The notes under the pieces are model-generated. The model was not told the DNA's origin. It worked only from the letters and a program-made list of their open reading frames with translations, and searched no databases. Shown piece after piece: positions 47,541-59,650 of a stretch of DNA of 64,000 bases. Source of the stretch: Erythrocercus mccallii (taxonomy: Eukaryota; Chordata; Aves; Passeriformes; Dicruridae); NCBI GenBank assembly GCA_013397435.1, contig VZRG01000345.1:248001-312000 (forward strand), written 5' to 3'. How positions within the stretch are numbered: position 1 is the stretch's first letter; every line of letters begins with the position of its first letter. The position numbers and the translations under genes are program-made.

Positions 47541-48900
47541 AGAGCTAGTTACCAAGAAGTTTGTGAAAGCTGATTTAGGAAGCTTTTTTGGGAGGGAAAT
47601 ACTTCTTAACTTCATGCTCAAAGATAACTTTTGCTAAAAAAAATGTGACATGTGGAACAGACACACACAAAAAAAAAAAAGCAAGAAAAAATGAGAAGAG
47701 CATTTGTGAATAAAAAATTAATACTGTCCAGTAGCTTCGAAACACATTCTGCTTCCTGGCTATCCATGGCTTTTGCTGGTGATCAGTCATATTTTTTTCA
47801 CCTTCTTTTGATAAACAAATTAAGCAGGTTTAATCTCTTTCTTTTATGGTGAATATTGTTTCTCTGAGTGTATTGCTAGGGCTTCTCTGAATCTGTTCTC
47901 CATGTCTTCTTGGCATCCTGCATAACTGGGACTAAATCAGAATCAGAATCTTGTCATTAGCTCTTACTCATTAGTAACTTATCATTTTCTGGTAGATCAC
48001 ATTTTCCTTCTTCATGGCTGCAGTATGCCAGCAGATAATGGTTATCAGCAACTTTCATAATAATTATTAATATTACCAAATTGGTTTGTAGTTTTTGGAA
48101 AAACATATTTATAAAGAAATACATTAAAGATGACGTATTTATTTATTTATTGAAGATATACATAAAACATAACGTATTTATATTTTGTATAGTATTTTTA
48201 TTATTATTTACCACAATAAATAATAATGTTTTCTCTGACTGGTGGATGGAGGCAGGGTGTAGAGTGTTGATATTGCAGTCTGGCTCATGCTACCCCTCAT
48301 TTCACACAGCCTGCTCTTCTGTCCTGTCATGATCTACAGTGAACAGGTACAAGAGAGAAAGATGAGAGATCCTCAAAATGTTTTCAAAAGCTTTACTTAC
48401 ATCCATTGGGGATCTACAAATGGTTATGTATGGGTCTTCATCTTTCTGTCTGGAGTAAATTCCTTTGGTATTTAAATTGTGGGAAATAACATGTTAAGCA
48501 TGGCTGTGCCTGACTGTTGAACATAGTGGTTCATGTTAGCTCATGCCTACCTTACACTGCCTGTGATATCATGTTGAAGAAGGTATTAGCTACCAGTGCT
48601 TAGGTGAAACATCTTCTCATGTAGGAGAGGTAATAAATAAACCGAGACTGGAAGTGACACAGCTCTGAGCTGAATGCTGATAAACAACCTGCAAAAGCGC
48701 AAAACTAATTCTACCTAGTTTTTCAAACTCTTCCATGGTAAACAAAACAAATAAGCCCACCACAGGAAAAGCCGATTCAATTATTTGTATCTTTGTTCAC
48801 CACAATAAGGCACAGGAAAATCTCCATGCTGGCATCCTTCCAGACGGAAACTACATGGAGTTGCTGCCTTGGAGTGAAATATACGTGGAACAGTAGAGAA
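47541..48900. other. AT-rich non-coding stretch
   Basis: Contains A12 at about 47669-47680 and a very AT-rich section at about 48055-48225 (GTATTTATTTATTTATTG and ATTTTTATTATTATTTACC). No gene recognised. Confidence 0.55.
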
Positions 48901-49440
48901 AATGAAGAATAACAAATTGCCAGGACCTAGACATTTTCAAAAATCAGTTCATTCAACAACTCTTAAAGGAAATACCTGAATGTCTGTCTATGCTTGCAAC
49001 TTTTTCTTCAAAACCCTTTGCTTCTCACAGTGCTGGAAAGCAACAGATGGGACCAGTTTTCAAAAAGGGTTCCCACAGGGATGTGAGGAACTACAGACGG
49101 GTATGTTCATTATCTCTACAGGACACTTCCACAAGATTTATAATAAAGAATAAAATTACAGGACTCATGAGTAACTGTGACACTCTGAGAAAGTCAACAT
49201 GAATTTTGTGAGTGCAAATCACATCTCACATACCTACTTGAACTGAGAGGAACAGCATAAAGGGATACAGGAAGTCCTGTCTACTTAGAGTTCCAAAGGC
49301 ATTTGAGTCCACTGCTGAAGGTTTTTTAGGAATTCAAAGTGGTCACAGGATAAGACTGCATGGATATCTGGAGAGCTGATTAAATAATAGAAAATTCAAG
49401 GTTGCAGTAAATGGTCAAAATGCATATATGATTATTCAGA
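48901..49440 (+). mobile_element. Ancient CR1/L3-like LINE, reverse-transcriptase region
   Basis: The plus-strand order matches the RT coding region of old amniote CR1-superfamily LINEs: CCAGTTTTCAAAAAGGGTTC, GGAACTACAGACGGGTATG, TTATAATAAAGAATAAAATT, then AGAAAGTCAACATGAATTTTG. It continues with TTAGAGTTCCAAAGGCATTTG and AATTCAAGGTTGCAGTAAATGG. In intact relatives these correspond to the conserved RT blocks containing the FKKGS and NYRPVSL motifs. Here the frame is broken by stops and shifts, so it is a fossil. Confidence 0.75.
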
Positions 49441-50164
49441 GAGTACAGGGTGTGTGTATAGATATACAAATGCTACATAGGTCCTAAGATACAGTGTAGA
49501 GGCAATTCTGAGTTGAACACTGATGGCCTGAGTGCTACAGCCCAACAATCTGCTGTGATACAGCTTCAGCCTTCTGAAGGTATCTGTTTCTATCTGCTTT
49601 TGCTTCTATCTCTGCTTCATAGCCCCACTTTTCCCAGACAGCCTACGCCAAGGTCTCTGCGATGAAATTTTTGCCCTTAATGTTGAATTTTGCCCCTCAT
49701 TGGTGTTGCCAATATTTATCATAGAAAAAGCCCATCTCCTGAATTTGAACACTTGGTGTCAAAGCCAGCTCTCCCCATGGATCCACGCACATGTTCTGCA
49801 CCCACCTCGGGATGCAGAGAGGGCTGCACTGCACTGCAGTGGTTAATGCATCCACTGCCCTGGGCAAATAGGGTCAGTCAGGCTGCACAGCTCTGGCTGC
49901 ATGCCATGGACTGACTGAGCTGGCATTTAAGTTTTAATCAGAGGGTGAACAAATTTCATCACTGTTTTAATTTCCCTGCTTGGAATTCCTACTTGATAAT
50001 CCAGTCTTTTCACAACTCCTCCTACACAGACAATATGTTAAATCTTCCATTATCACAGTGGTACAAACAAACAAAAATATTTTTTTTCTTATGATTATGT
50101 AAACATTTGAAACTTTCATGTCTATATTTCAATGGGTTAAAGTATAGGTAAAGAAAAAGCATCA

Positions 50165-50430
50165 TGCTTTTATGATCAAAGCTAATGTGAGCCTAAATTA
50201 ATTCTCTAAAGGACTATAAAATTCCACACCATTGGTAGTGCTAACACTAATAGCTAGGACTGGCAACATACTAATCACTCTGGCTCTAGAAGACCAGGCT
50301 GGTATTTTAATCACACAAATGTTAATTGCCTGGCCTTGCTGGCATTAAAATTGTTATGGCACTAATAGCCTGGGCAAGATGGTATTTTAATCATCCTGGA
50401 TCACAGCCAAGAAATGTTAATTTATAACAT
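50165..50430. promoter_or_regulatory. Candidate regulatory element with duplicated homeodomain-like words
   Basis: Three words recur in the same order: CACTAATAGC (50245 and 50360), GGTATTTTAATCA (50301 and 50381) and AAATGTTAATT (50317 and 50412). The block is free of recognisable transposons and dense in TAAT cores. This suggests an old direct duplication in a cis-regulatory element. Conservation is not demonstrated. Confidence 0.35.
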
Positions 50431-53400
50431 TTTTTGTCTTTTTATCTAGGTTAACAAGAGGTCTACCGCAGATATGATCAATTACAAAATGCAGAAATCA
50501 CGATTTTAACCTAAAGCAGAAGAAAATCAGATGTCTTGGCACTGACAGTACTGGAGAATTTTCAGTTAGGCCACCTCTTCCTCATATTTTGTCTTTTAAA
50601 AAAACTCTTCCCTTGCAGAAGCTTAAAACCACATGTGAGTCACTTGAGAGAGCTGAAGCAGGTTGTGCTGAAGAGTTTGCTGTTCCAAATATTACAGTGA
50701 TCTTACTACAAGATCCAGCTAATGTAGTTCCATATATTCAACCTGTCACTATTGTTGATATTTTAAAAAATTATTTCAGATTGTCAGCAATTCAGCTTAT
50801 TTTCAAATGTCACCGATTAGTTATTGTTATACATTCACCAACTTCAAAGACCCCACTTAATCTTTGCTGTTACATAGTGCAGGTCTCTTACACATGGATT
50901 TTGTAGGAAGGTTTTATGTCTAAATTTCATTTTTTATTCCCTCTAATTGGAGGCTGGCTATGCTGGGGGCTGGGGAGAAGAATTAAACAGGAAATTGCCA
51001 GTCCTCCTCCTACAGCTGAGGAGTGTGATCTTGCAATGCCTGGGAAAATCCAACAAAACTGTGTAGGAAATAGAGCTCACTATAAAAATTAATTTTGATT
51101 AAGATTTTGCATTTTTTTTCATATTTCTCAGAGTGGTTGGGTCAGGTCTTATGGGATTTTCCACAGTTAAAGCAGTCAGAGTGCTCTTGTACCTTCGGAA
51201 CTGGGTCTGTCACCTAGATGCAATACACTGTCACTTGAGGAAAGATTTCAGCTCCCCTCATTATGGGGGTGGCTGTGGGCTGCATATGAATGATGAAACC
51301 ATTTGCTTGTACTGGAATGTGACAGGGCAGTGGCGAGTGAGGTGGTTTTGGCTGCCTCCAGCACAGTGCTGCCCAGTGGGAACCCAGCTCTTCCCATTCT
51401 GCCATTGCCACAGGGACTGCTCAAGAGACATCAGGGGATGTGACTTTTCGCCTCTCCCTTCACGGACAACAGAGAGAGGCTGCTAAGGGCTGAGGGTGCT
51501 GTATGAGAGGTGCCCCATTTGAGGAGGAGGGAAGTGAAATTAAAGAGGAAAAGAAGTAAGAAAAATGTTTCTGACTGAAAGAGGAGGCAGGTGAACTTTA
51601 CAAGGTCTCAGCTTTGCAGGCCACCAATTTGAGTAGCTGGCTGCACTTCATCCATGTCAGCACCAATAAAAGTCATACCGAACTCAGCAGCAGCAGCAAT
51701 GAGCCATCTAATTTTACTTGACTTTCACAGCTGGGATGCTGAATGCATCAATTAAATAATTTTGCGTTTGTTTTAAAATGTCCCAGGAGGGGAAATTTGC
51801 CCTTCACCTGCTTCCCACATGGGAAACTCAGCTGCTTTTTTAGGCTCAGTTTTCAGACACAGGGCTGCCCTCAGCTGACATTCTTCTATAAGAAGATTGC
51901 TAATAATGCTAGTCGTTCACAATCTATTTTCACTCTAGGAATGGAATTTCAAAGGAGGGCTCTTTATGCCTGCTGCTTAAAAAGGATCAGAGCACTTTTG
52001 TGAGAGAGTGCTTTTAAAACCTTTTTATTTTGATGTCCTGTCCCCCATTGCCTCCTACCCTTGCGATGCTTCCTGTGTCATCTGTGGCTTCAATCTCACC
52101 CCCTATATGGATTTTTTTTCTGCATGGAGAGTGTGACATTGACAAAGAGGGCTGATGCCATGCTACTGGCCTCTGTGGCCAGCATGGCCACGGGCAGTTG
52201 CAGCTGACACGCGTGCCCCGCTCAGGAACGTCGTTCTCAGAGTGCCACTGCACTGGGGCCAATCCTTTTGGCAGTGAAACTGAGAAGCAACACGACAGCT
52301 GTGTGAGATCATTGTGCTGCAGGAGCTTATACAGTGGAGTAATGTTTTGGAGACTGGCACTGCATGTTTTCCTGGCTAAACAGTCTGCTCTGCCTGGTTA
52401 CAATGTCCTTTTGTTTCCTTGAATTCAGAGAGGATTTCTTACTGTTTCTGTGGTTAAAGCTGAGACGTGATGACCAGAAAAATGTGTTTGCCTTGATCTC
52501 TATACAACAAAAAGTAATATTGTAGGGACAGTGTTGTTGCTTACTTATGGTCAGTTCCTCTTGACCTTTCATGATCAGGACTCCAAATATAAGGGTGTTG
52601 TCCTCCTCTGGAAAACTGCTTCTGGTAACACAATTTCACTTACTATCAGATGTACTTTAATATGGAACAGACTTATTTTCCTTGGAAGAGTAATATTTTG
52701 TTTTATACAATGCAGCAGTAGCCTCTTCATATTTGCAACATTACTTTAACCTTCAACATGACAGAAGTCAGCCTCAGGTCCTTGGCAGGAAAACAGGTTT
52801 TTCTAACCAAAAGCAGAGGAGTTGTAGTAAAGTCCAGGAGCTGTCTAAGGAGGAGTTCTCTGTCTGTACAAAGCTAAATTATCACTCTGTGTTTGTTTCT
52901 TCTGCCTCTGCTGACATTACTTTGTAGAGCAGCTATTTCTAGTCCATCACCAGTGCAGCTCAGGGCTGCAGAGGGAAAAGAGAGCTCCAGGCTCTAGAAA
53001 TCCCTAATCCCATCCTTTCAGCCAGTCCTGAAAGCTTGTGGGAAGTGCTGTGTTAGTCCAGCTTTTTCAATGAAGACTGACAGGTTGGAATGATGTGTTT
53101 CTGGCACTAGGCTACTGGATCAAGGGGGGGGACAGCATTCTACACTGCATATGGATTTCAAAGAAACACAACTGGCAAAATTAGAAGGGTTCTCAAGGAA
53201 AGGTTTCTTGGTTTTCCTGGAGGACAACCTGACAGGTTAACATGAGTGACCAAGGGGAGAGAATGAAAAATCTTAGAAACACCTTAAATGATGAGGTCTG
53301 CTTTATGCAGTTGGTCACATGAATAGGAATATGAATGTGAAGTTAATAAAGAGATGAGTTTGAAAATGTGGAAGTGCTAACAGCTACCTGTGCCAGCTCG

Positions 53401-53567
53401 GAAAAGAGAAACCAAACTCGGGATGCTAGTGGTAGCCCACAGACTTCTGACTCTTGATGTAATCAGCATGAACAAAATTAATTTAAGGAAGTCCTAAAGA
53501 GTGTGAGCATACCATGTTGGCAAAACAGAGGCAGAACAGTAAAGATATTTGTTAAAACTGCTATATA

Positions 53568-53591
53568 GACAGAAGTTTTGACAGAAGTTTT
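53568..53591. repeat. 12-bp tandem duplication
   Basis: GACAGAAGTTTT occurs twice without a spacer, followed by a partial third copy and an imperfect inverted GAAGACTTCTTC. Confidence 0.85.
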
Positions 53592-54123
53592 AACAGAAGA
53601 CTTCTTCAAATTGTGAACATTTAAAATCTAAACATGCTTTGACACAGAAGGAGAGTTGAAGAGTGAAATAAATAAGCAGAAAACCTATTATTTCTATTGT
53701 ATAAGCTGAAAAAAGCGAAACCTGAAGAAATAAAGCAGCAAAATGTCAAGAAAAATTTGAATTAAACAGAACCAATCACATAATTTGATCTGTTACCAGA
53801 AACAGTTCAAATACATGTTATACCTCGAGTAACATCTCTTAAAATTGTGTTATTTTGGCCTTCTGTCTTGGTATCGTTCCACATCTGTTTGACTGCCCCA
53901 TGTCTGAGCTTGTATTGTGCTCCTGAAACCTGAGGTTATTCAGGACCATATCTCTTTAAAAAAAACCTCACAGAGACAAAGAAAGAAAAAACCCAGGCTG
54001 GGAAGGGGGAGCTAAAGCCTCTGCTGCATTGGGCTGTTTGGATACATCGGCTGCAGCAGCGGTCACGCATCCCTCCGCAGCCTGCTGATTTTGCAAAAGA
54101 GGGGGCAAAGGATCATTTTCCAG

Positions 54124-54245
54124 TCCAGATGCTGTCAAACACAAGCAATCAATGGAAGGAATGGCACAATGAGCAGACGAGCGTGTGGAAGCAGCTTACG
54201 AAGAAATATTTAAATGCCGAGCTTTGTCCCGGCCGGTGCTGCAAT
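54124..54245 (+). other. Candidate exon, unidentified
   Basis: On the plus strand an acceptor-like ATCATTTTCCAG ends at 54123, an ATG follows at 54129, and a perfect donor GTAAGT begins at 54246. The frame between encodes 39 residues (starting MLSNTSNQWKEW) and ends in phase 0. The surrounding 54.0-54.3 kb is mildly CpG-enriched. A downstream acceptor at 57082-57101 (TTTCTTTTTTCTTACAG) would join in phase 0 to a 22-codon tail with a stop. It may be an exon of a non-coding RNA or an alternative first exon. No homology was recognised. Confidence 0.25.
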
Positions 54246-57236
54246 GTAAGTACGAGCTCAACAGCCGATCCCGTGGTCGCTGCAGTTGTTTGTGGGAAAG
54301 GTTTTATGGGTATCCCGATGCTTTTAGCACTTACAGGTGGAGAAAGCATTAACTGCGACACGTTTCATAGTGTATTTAAGCAAATAACTGTATTGTCTGT
54401 GTCTCTACAGGATTTTTGAGTGACTCACAGGCTGCAATGTGTTGGTAGGTGGGTGAAGAGTAGGATTGTGCACATGAGCTTATTCTCCTTTCCTGATGGC
54501 TCATCTGGGCTCTGCTCTATAGATGTGCTAGCAGATTGCTGCAGCACCACCCTCCCTGTGCAAAGGCCTCTCGCTGAATTTCAGCTCTGCCTTCAAGCAC
54601 AGGGATGCACAGTACATTTTTTCACACTTTCTAGAATTATTTGTTATACAAACTTACTTCATGCCAACTGTTTTATTTTAATTTTTTCTCATGTATGCAG
54701 TTGTAGAAAGCTTATGAAATTTCAATAGCTTCAGTTGTTACTATCAGAAGACTAGTTCTTAACATAGCTCTCCCAAAGTGACTGCCAAGTATGATTTATT
54801 ACTCAAAGGAATGTACACTTTCCTATCTTTGGTCTGTTGCTAGCTGAAGTAGATGCATATATTTTTAAATGTAAGCCTTTTTCTTACAGAAATCCAATGT
54901 CTTTCTCTTTGGCAAATGATTTGCTGCTTTTTATTCTGCATATGCCCTAATGATCTAGTAATGATCTAGCTTTAAAAACAGGAGAAAAAGCAGAGCTAGG
55001 GCAAGTTTACTGCACTGCATTTCTCATCAATTTTTTTTTTTTTTGTAATCAGACAAAATTTTTTATTGTAGCTAAAACTACACACATCAGCAGAGTGAAA
55101 AAACTCAGGTAGTGAGTATTTCCTTGTTACCTCATGAGAATATTAATTTTGCTTTCATTTAAGTACTGCAAAAAGCTGTGGTGATTTGCTCTAAGCCAGA
55201 GAATATCATCTATTTGATGTCCTCTGCGGCTGTACCTTGGTACTTAGCGCAGCTCCTGCAGAAACCGCGGGGAGATCTCACTCCAGAGTCGGGGAGGTGA
55301 CAGCAGGGTAATGGTGACGAGCAGCCTGTGCGGGCTTGTTAAGGAGGGTGGGTAACTCGTGCAAGGAGCCTTTTTCATGCGTCTCTTTTGGGACCTGGCA
55401 GAACTGCAGCTCCTGATCTTGAGGGCTGCAAGGTAATGCACTTGTGCCCCATCACACAGATCACCTCGGTGGGGATGTAAGGCAGAGCCTCTCTCACACC
55501 AAGGAAGTTTTACCATCACTGCTTTGGAAGTTGCCCTCACCTTGCCTCCCCAGAGGTCTATCATCGGCTGTCTATTTGCAAAACAACTTCTTATTGCTTG
55601 CTATCAGAAACTGAATTAGAAGAAGCCAAATTTACCCCTTAGCAAATTACTGTTACCTAGGGAGTGCTCTGGCAGTGATCGTGAACGCTGAGGCTTGGTA
55701 TTGTCAGTGTTCATTCTTGTCCCTTCCTCTCCTGTGTCAGGACTGTCACCCTCTCAACACAAGCAGAATCTCTGGTTGGAAACAGGATTTCCAAAGATTA
55801 AGAAAGTAATCATTTGTAAAAATATAAAAATAATAAAAACATCCTCAGTCCCACATAGCATAGTTCTATTCATCTACTGAAAATGTGCAGAAAATAGAAC
55901 TGAAAATAGTTCTATGGGCTGCTTAATGTTGTGTAAAGGCAGTGGGAAAAGTTCAACTCCTGTGTACTTCCATTATTTTCAGCAGAATTACACTGGGGTG
56001 CATTTGGCATTTTTGGGGCCAACTCAAAAACCTTTTGTTCCTCTGTCCTTCTTTCTTGATTGTTTTCCTATTTCTTAGACGTGATTTTTTTTTTATGACC
56101 TCCAAGGCAACAGGCACAGATTTACAGAGTATAATACAAAGGACCTAAGAAGCTCAGGTTTGGACTGTATTTTCTTTCCATTAATGGAAGCCCAGCAGCA
56201 CTTCCAGAAAAAACTGATATATGACCTATCTAGAACTAACCCATGGTCATTGAGCTTAACAATTTTTGGGGGCCTTTGCACCCTACTCTCAAAAGCGGAG
56301 TTTCTAAATACTGGATTAGTTTTTATGTTAAAATACACAAAAGTGTAGGCTTTATAGGACAACCCCCCCATTTTATTGAAGAGTTTAAACAGTGTCTAAT
56401 TGCTCGGTTTGTATGAAACCTTAGAATAACACACAGAATTGAAAACATGCATGTCAGATTTTGAAATATTTGATCTTTTTGAAGATTTAGTCTTTTTTGA
56501 AAAAAGTGTTAATTCACTCAGCAACATTTTTTTTGTTATTCACACAATTATTCAGCAATTATTTCTGCCTCAGCTAAGAAATATAACAACTCACACAATT
56601 ATTTGGGACAGTGGGTTGACATTTTTCTTCTAAGTATGTATTTAATGGATATATTTGCACTTTAGCAGTCTTGAGCTAAATCTTTAAATGGGTGATCTAG
56701 TTCATTAACATTTTTTGTCTTCCTTTTGATCAGCTTAGCAAAAGGGTCATTGTTTGGAACTTTTAGCAAATTGTTGGCTGTGATGGAGGTACACTAGAGC
56801 TGTGAGAAAGAAAGGTTTCATATTGTCTGTGAAGACCTACCTGTGTTTATATGCAAAAAAATGTGCAGCTATGAATGTCAGACTAGAAATAAATGAGGCT
56901 TAGTTGTCTTCCCTAAAATTACCTGTAGAAACTTTCTCCACCCAGGTGAAACCAAAATAAGGTATTATTTCTGATCGGTGATGATTACACTCATGAGAGG
57001 ATAGGCCAGGTGTTTTGATCTTCTCTGGTGACCTCACAGGAGTGTATGAATGTGCCTCAGGCCCCTCTCAGTGTTAAGGTTTGGTTTCTTTTTTCTTACA
57101 GGGGAATGTTACAGCTGGCTGCATATACCAATCACCACCTATTTCAGATATGACAGCTGGTGGAAAATAGCAAAGGTCAGAGCTTAAGCACTCTGGTCTC
57201 CCATGAGGAAGGAAACAACACTGTTAATATTTAAAT
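54246..57236. other. Non-coding stretch
   Basis: Includes a T run at about 55029-55044 and a modestly CpG-enriched 55.23-55.33 kb. No transposon, RNA gene or supported exon, apart from the tentative acceptor at 57101. Confidence 0.5.
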
Positions 57237-57801
57237 TGCTGTTTTTATTGGGATAGAGTTAATTTACTTCCTGGTAGCTGGCACAGTGCTGTGTTTTGGA
57301 TTTAGTATGAGAATGATGTTGATAACACACTGATGTTGTAGTTGTTGCTAAGTAGTGTCTGCTCTACATGAAGGACATTTCAGTTTCCCCAGCTCTGCCA
57401 ACAAGGAGGCGCACTGGAAGCTGGGAGGCAGCACAGCAAGGACAGCTGAGCCAAACTAGCCAGAAGGGTATTCCATACCATAGAATATGTGCAGTATATG
57501 TGCAGAATATGTGCAAGTGAGAGGAGCTGGTTGCTGCCCAGGGATGGGCTGGGCATTGGTCAGCAACTCTGTTGTGCATCACTTGTTTCACCTGGGTTTT
57601 GTTTCTGTCTCTTTGTTGTGTTCCTTTGCATGAAAATTATTATTATTGTTATTGTTGTTTAATTATATTTTTTAACCTCTTCTCATCTCAAACAATGAGT
57701 TTCATCTTCTTTCTGACTCTCCTCCTCATCCCACTGGGGGAAGATGGGTGAGCAAAGCATCTGTGTGGTCCTTAGTTGCCAGCTGGGATTAAACCACAAC
57801 A
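57237..57801 (+). mobile_element. Solo LTR of the same ERV family, sense
   Basis: Same family as the LTR at 45.3-45.9 kb but in plus orientation and more degraded, about 565 bp. Landmarks are GGGATAGAGTTAATTTACTTC, ACAGTGCTGTGTTTTGG, GGTATTCCATACCATAG, CATCCCACTGGGGGAAGATG and the terminal TTAGTTGCCAGCTGGGATTA followed by ACCACAACA. No internal region or partner LTR lies next to it, and no clear target-site duplication remains. Short internal repeats of ATATGTGCAG lie at 57484-57514. Confidence 0.85.
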
Positions 57802-58969
57802 GAGTTTTAGTTAAAGCTTCAGTGAAGCAAAAGGAATGGCCTTTTTTTCATTTTAGGACAGTCTAATTTACTCTGTTAGTTTTATATGGTGCAATGTGGA
57901 GCTCTGCAGAAGTAACAGCAAAATTATTGTCAGATTTTAAATTATGTAAGGTGAGATCCTGGGGAATGTGATAGTCGCTCTGGAGTGGTCTGATGTGCTT
58001 TACAAGAAAACACCAGCTTTTGCCAAATCCTGTCCCATAAAATCATTCACACTATGAAAGAAATTGCTAATGTTAGATGTCTGGAGACCTGCTGGGAGAG
58101 AAGGGGAGTTGCAGGATTGTGCCCTTGATCCTTGTTTGTGCTACCTGCACTTTCCCCATAAAATGCGTCCTGTAAACCTTTCCCTTCCTTCTCAAATTTC
58201 TCCCTCCATATTGTTCTGTGTCTCCATACCAGGACAATTCTTACATGAATCACCACTTCTAACCAATTCCCATGAGGGTTTTTTTTGTAACAGCAGTGTC
58301 CCCAGGCTGCCCCAGTCCTCTGGCAGCATCTTGAATTTCTCCTGCTCTCCAGGCCACAGATGTACTGCTAAATAAGCGGTAGGGAAGTAAATACTGCTCA
58401 AGTCCATAGCTCTGTGTGCTCAGAGGTGCAACCAAACTCCTGCCTGCATGTTCTGAGCCAGGTTCTCTGCCTAGGGCAGTCCATGGGTAAGAGAGAGAAC
58501 CAAGATGTGCACTGGAGGATGATTTTTGCACTATAGAGTCATGTAGATGCTCATTCCAGGTGCCAGCATTTTTCAGCTCACTACTTTCATTTTCATATTG
58601 GACTGGTGTTGGAAATGCTTCCCTGGTTCTTGGCATTGGCTTGTGTCATTCCACCCTGTGCCAGTCAGGATCTCAGCCTAACACAGTTGATCCACCATAG
58701 TAAAGTAGATTTAAGAGCTGAAGAATTTGTTTAAATTGTTTCTAGTTTGTTCTGTTTACTCCTGTTGGGTAAAAACATCTCTTTGACTCATGCTGGTTGT
58801 TTGATGTTTATACAGTGTACATGTATGGACACAGGGACATCCCTCAAACAGCAGTAGTGGTGTGGTGTGGAAAGCTCATCCCTTTGGGACATACACAATC
58901 ATATACAATAATCTGTTTAGTTGTGTAGATTAGCAAGCCCTTCCCTACTGCAGAAAAATGGATCATTAG

Positions 58970-59650
58970 TTCTGAGATTTTTCATATCTTCTGTGAGAGA
59001 TGCACAAAGATGGATTTATTGCAGTTTCTCATTAGCTGTGACAAGGATGATGTCAGACAAGTTGTGCATGCCCTGTCTTATAAATAATAAATGAGAAGGA
59101 CCCTTTCTCCTCTTCAGCTAATGGATTAATGTTAGAGCTGGATGGAAAAGCCACCAGCTTAATTTATGGAACATAATGGAGCAACAAAATTGCATAGACG
59201 CCCTTAAGTGTATTTACCCCAGGGCCTCCTGCTTGACCCTTTATCTTGTCTTCGGCATCTCTCTCATCATGTTATAAAATTCAAGTAACAATGAAGTCTT
59301 ACTGTTTTCTAAAAAAACCCAAGAAATAATAGAACAAATTGTACTGGTTTTTTGGTCAACCTGAACCTTATAATATAAAAATCTTCCACATACCCTTTCA
59401 GCATGACTTCATTAATTATTAGCATAGCAACTGCAATCTAAAGTGTGCTTCTCATTTATTTTTTTATTGTAGTGCTTGCAGAGAGAATTTTGTTGTTATA
59501 AGCTAATCATTAATCATAATTTTCACTAATAAGGTGCAGTTTAATCAAGTAGTTCAAAACACTCTGCATACACTCATGAATGCAGCTTTATTTATTTATG
59601 CAGCACCTGATGCTTAATATAGCTCTCTATGAATAATATTATGGCTGTTT
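58970..59650. promoter_or_regulatory. Candidate conserved non-coding element cluster
   Basis: About 680 bp without recognisable repeats and with many TAAT-type homeodomain cores (for example TTCATTAATTATTAGCATAG, AAGCTAATCATTAATCATAA, GCTAATGGATTAATGTTAG) and a CAATTAAATT-poor, mixed GC composition. This resembles typical developmental enhancers. The judgement is by composition only. Confidence 0.3.

Larger units (their letters stand above)
49441..54122. other. Non-coding stretch with an internally duplicated AT-rich block
   Basis: No transposon recognised. The notable content is the block at about 50.16-50.43 kb, listed separately. The frames at 51.13-51.49 and 52.01-52.26 kb are in GC-richer DNA without splice support. 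Confidence 0.5.
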
